64,000 nt of DNA from Streptomyces sp. NRRL WC-3618 (GTDB taxonomy: Bacteria; Actinomycetota; Actinomycetes; Streptomycetales; Streptomycetaceae). The translations under genes were made by a program, and so were the position numbers. The stretch spans positions 1-64,000 of the forward strand of contig NZ_LGDW01000177.1 of NCBI RefSeq assembly GCF_001280005.1. Reading direction: 5' to 3'. Shown here piece after piece: positions 62,373 to 64,000 of this stretch (position 1 is the first letter of the stretch; each line of letters begins with the position of its first letter). The notes beneath the pieces were generated by a model. That model was not told the DNA's origin. It searched no databases and was given only the letters and a program-made list of their open reading frames with translations.

Positions 62373-63203
62373 TCACGTCGTGGCGGGCTCCTGGTCGAGG
62401 CTGAACCCCGGGGCGCCTGGGACCGACGCGAGGAGTTGGGCGGTGTACGGGTGGTTCGGCTTCGCGAAGGTGGCCGCGGTCGGGCCGAGCTCGACGAGGT
62501 CCCCGTGCAGCAGGACCGCGACCGCGTCGCTGACGTGCCGGACGACGGCCAGGTCGTGCGAGATGAACAGCATCGTCAGCGAGAGACGGCGGCGCAGATC
62601 GGCGAGCAGGTTGAGGATCTCGGCCTGGGTCGTCAGGTCGAGGGCCGAGGTGATCTCGTCGGCGATGACGAACCGGGGACCCGGGGCGAGGGCCCGTGCG
62701 ATCGCCAGCCGCTGCCGTTGGCCGCCGGAGAACTCGTGCGGATAGCGGTCCATGGCGTCGGGGTCGAGGCTCACCTGGACGAGCAGCTCGGCGATCCGGG
62801 TCCGGGCCGGTCTGACCCTGGCCCGGATCGGATCGAGTGCCTCGGCGAGCGACTGCGCGACGGTGCGCCGGGGGTCGAACGAGGAGTACGGGTCCTGCGG
62901 AATCATCTGGACCGTCGCCGCTCCCGCCCGTCCGCGCGAGGTGCGCAGCGGGGCGCCGTCCACGAGGATCCGGCCGCTCGACGGCCTGTTGACGCCGACG
63001 AGTGTCCGCGCGAGCGTCGTCTTGCCCGACCCGGACTCGCCGACGAGTGCGAGAGTGCTGCCCCGGGGGATGTCGAACGAGACCCCCTTGAGGACCCTGC
63101 GGGCCGCGGCGCCGTGGCCGAGCTCGACGGTGAGATCCTCGACGCGCAGCAGGGGATCGCCCGGCTGTGGCTCCTGTGCGGTGGCTGTGGCCGTGGCGGA
63201 CAT
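62373..63203 (-). CDS. Peptide/nickel-type ABC transporter ATPase (DppF-like)
   Basis: 276-aa ATP-binding subunit. Walker A is LVGESGSGKTTLA, the Q-loop is MIPQDPYSSFDPRRTV, the signature is HEFSGGQRQRLAIARAL and Walker B is PRFVIADEITSALD, followed by the switch FISHDLAVVRHVSDAV. The C-terminal NHPYTAQLLASVPG is characteristic of oligopeptide/dipeptide (OppF/DppF) ATPases. ATG at 63203 overlaps the stop of the partner ATPase (TGATG). The membrane components and binding protein lie outside the window. Confidence 0.9.
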   Translation of the reverse strand: MSATATATAQEPQPGDPLLRVEDLTVELGHGAAARRVLKGVSFDIPRGSTLALVGESGSGKTTLARTLVGVNRPSSGRILVDGAPLRTSRGRAGAATVQMIPQDPYSSFDPRRTVAQSLAEALDPIRARVRPARTRIAELLVQVSLDPDAMDRYPHEFSGGQRQRLAIARALAPGPRFVIADEITSALDLTTQAEILNLLADLRRRLSLTMLFISHDLAVVRHVSDAVAVLLHGDLVELGPTAATFAKPNHPYTAQLLASVPGAPGFSLDQEPATT

Positions 63204-64000
63204 CAGCGGCTCCCTTCGGCGGCCGGGGAGCGGTCCGCGTCCTTGTCGGAAAGGTCGTCCGACGGCGACCCGTTCGGCTGCGCCGGATGCGCGTCGGCCG
63301 TCCAGCGGACCGCGCTGAGGGTTCCACCGGCCTCGACCGCGGCGGGCGTCGCCGCGAGCAACGCGCGGGTGTAGGGGTGGGTGACCGTCCCCCGGCGCAG
63401 GTCGTCGCCCGTCGTCCGGTCGACGACCCGGCCCTGGTGGAGCACCAGGACAGTGTCACAGAGCACGCCGACCACGCCGATGTCGTGCGAGATGAACAGC
63501 ATCGCCGTGCCGTGCTCGCGGTTGATGCGCCGGAACTGCCGCAGCACCTCCGCCTGGACGGTGACGTCGAGGGCTGTCGTCGGTTCGTCGGCGATGAGCA
63601 GCCGCGGTTTCGTCGTCATCGCGGAGGCGATCGAGGCGCGCTGGAGCATGCCGCCGCTGAGCTCGTGCGGGTGCTGGCGCAGCCGCCGCTCCGGCTCGGT
63701 GACGTGGATGTCGGCCAGGGCGCCGACCATGTCCCGCGCGGCCTGCCGCCGGGGCGTCCCCAGGTGCACCCTGGCCACCTCGGTGAGCTGGGTGCCGAGC
63801 CGCAGCGCCGGGTTGAACGTACCGATCGGGTCCTGGTAGACGATGCCGATCTCGGTCGCGAGGCGTCGCTCGGGCGGTGTGCCGAGCAGGTCGAGGTCGC
63901 CGAGGGCGAGGCGGGACGCGTTGGCCCGTACGTCCTCGGGGAGCAGGCCCGCGACCGCCATGGCGATGGTGGACTTGCCGGAGCCCGACTCCCCGACGAG
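63203..64000 (-). CDS. Peptide-type ABC transporter ATPase (DppD-like), 5' end outside window
   Basis: Partial ATPase of the oligopeptide/dipeptide class, missing its first residues because the gene starts beyond 64000. The window edge holds Walker A (GESGSGKST at 63967-64000 on the minus strand). The Q-loop GIVYQDPIGTFNPALRLG, signature HELSGGMLQRASIASAM, Walker B PRLLIADEPTTALD and FISHDIGVVGVLCDTVL follow; THPYTRALLAATP is the family C-terminus. It should pair with the ATPase downstream in one transporter. Confidence 0.88.
   Translation of the reverse strand, partial: LVGESGSGKSTIAMAVAGLLPEDVRANASRLALGDLDLLGTPPERRLATEIGIVYQDPIGTFNPALRLGTQLTEVARVHLGTPRRQAARDMVGALADIHVTEPERRLRQHPHELSGGMLQRASIASAMTTKPRLLIADEPTTALDVTVQAEVLRQFRRINREHGTAMLFISHDIGVVGVLCDTVLVLHQGRVVDRTTGDDLRRGTVTHPYTRALLAATPAAVEAGGTLSAVRWTADAHPAQPNGSPSDDLSDKDADRSPAAEGSR

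Overview
The window is very GC-rich, its genes are densely packed with GTG starts and 1- or 4-base stop/start overlaps, and its families are typical of mycelial actinobacteria: an Mbl actin homologue, a conservon, a type III polyketide synthase, LacI-controlled glycoside hydrolases and SUKH and DUF397-era small proteins. It is almost certainly chromosomal Streptomyces DNA. No rRNA, tRNA, insertion sequence, integrase or CRISPR array was seen.

Layout. (1) 0.1-3.98 kb: Mbl, a gutted GAF histidine kinase pseudogene, then a convergent SLOG-like/SLATT-like pair and a SUKH-like protein. (2) 4.1-7.2 kb: CorA, two small lipoproteins sharing stop codons, and a DUF2975-XRE pair behind two palindromes. 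(3) 7.2-12.5 kb: a LacI regulator divergent from a GH5 cellulase with a perfect 20-bp operator, a secreted repeat protein, a luciferase-like oxidoreductase and an expansin-like protein. (4) 12.8-15.4 kb: three secreted proteins in a row, GH25 lysozyme, a small Cys protein and a zinc DD-peptidase. (5) 15.6-20.3 kb: a thioredoxin-like membrane protein and cobalamin genes cobH, cobK and cbiD, with a NiCoT transporter behind a candidate nickel (Nur) box. (6) 20.4-24.0 kb: a sulfide/persulfide detoxification regulon resembling cst: persulfide dioxygenase-rhodanese, membrane rhodanese, TauE exporter and a CstR-like repressor, with four copies of an ATACCC-N4-GGGTAT operator. (7) 24.2-29.1 kb: two large secreted plant-polymer hydrolases sharing an identical 13-bp motif. 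(8) 29.2-32.9 kb: an alkylresorcinol-type (srsABC-like) cluster with a divergent UbiA prenyltransferase.

(9) 33.1-34.6 kb: a DUF1326/DUF2182 pair. (10) 34.8-41.2 kb: amino acid permeases, a GntR regulator and an acetate symporter with its DUF485 partner. (11) 41.7-48.8 kb: a small ORF, then conservon genes cvnA-cvnB-cvnC without the GTPase cvnD, followed by a large LuxR ATPase. (12) 48.8-51.0 kb: a secreted protein, a lipoprotein and a small membrane protein. (13) 51.2-57.5 kb: amine catabolism, IclR and a permease divergent from a second permease, a copper amine oxidase and DUF5134. (14) 57.6-62.2 kb: a five-gene operon with a fused gamma/beta urease, an alpha subunit altered in its catalytic flap, agmatine deiminase, a Cys-containing unknown and a TetR regulator, preceded by two matching inverted repeats. 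(15) 62.4-64.0 kb: two peptide-type ABC ATPases, the last running off the window.

The genes form mostly independent nutrient and stress modules: cellulose and arabinan-type polymer breakdown, sulfide detoxification, nickel and cobalt metabolism, and amine, agmatine and urea nitrogen use. The most unusual points are the altered urease locus, the sulfur regulon with its visible operator code, the GTPase-less conservon and the SLOG/SLATT pair.
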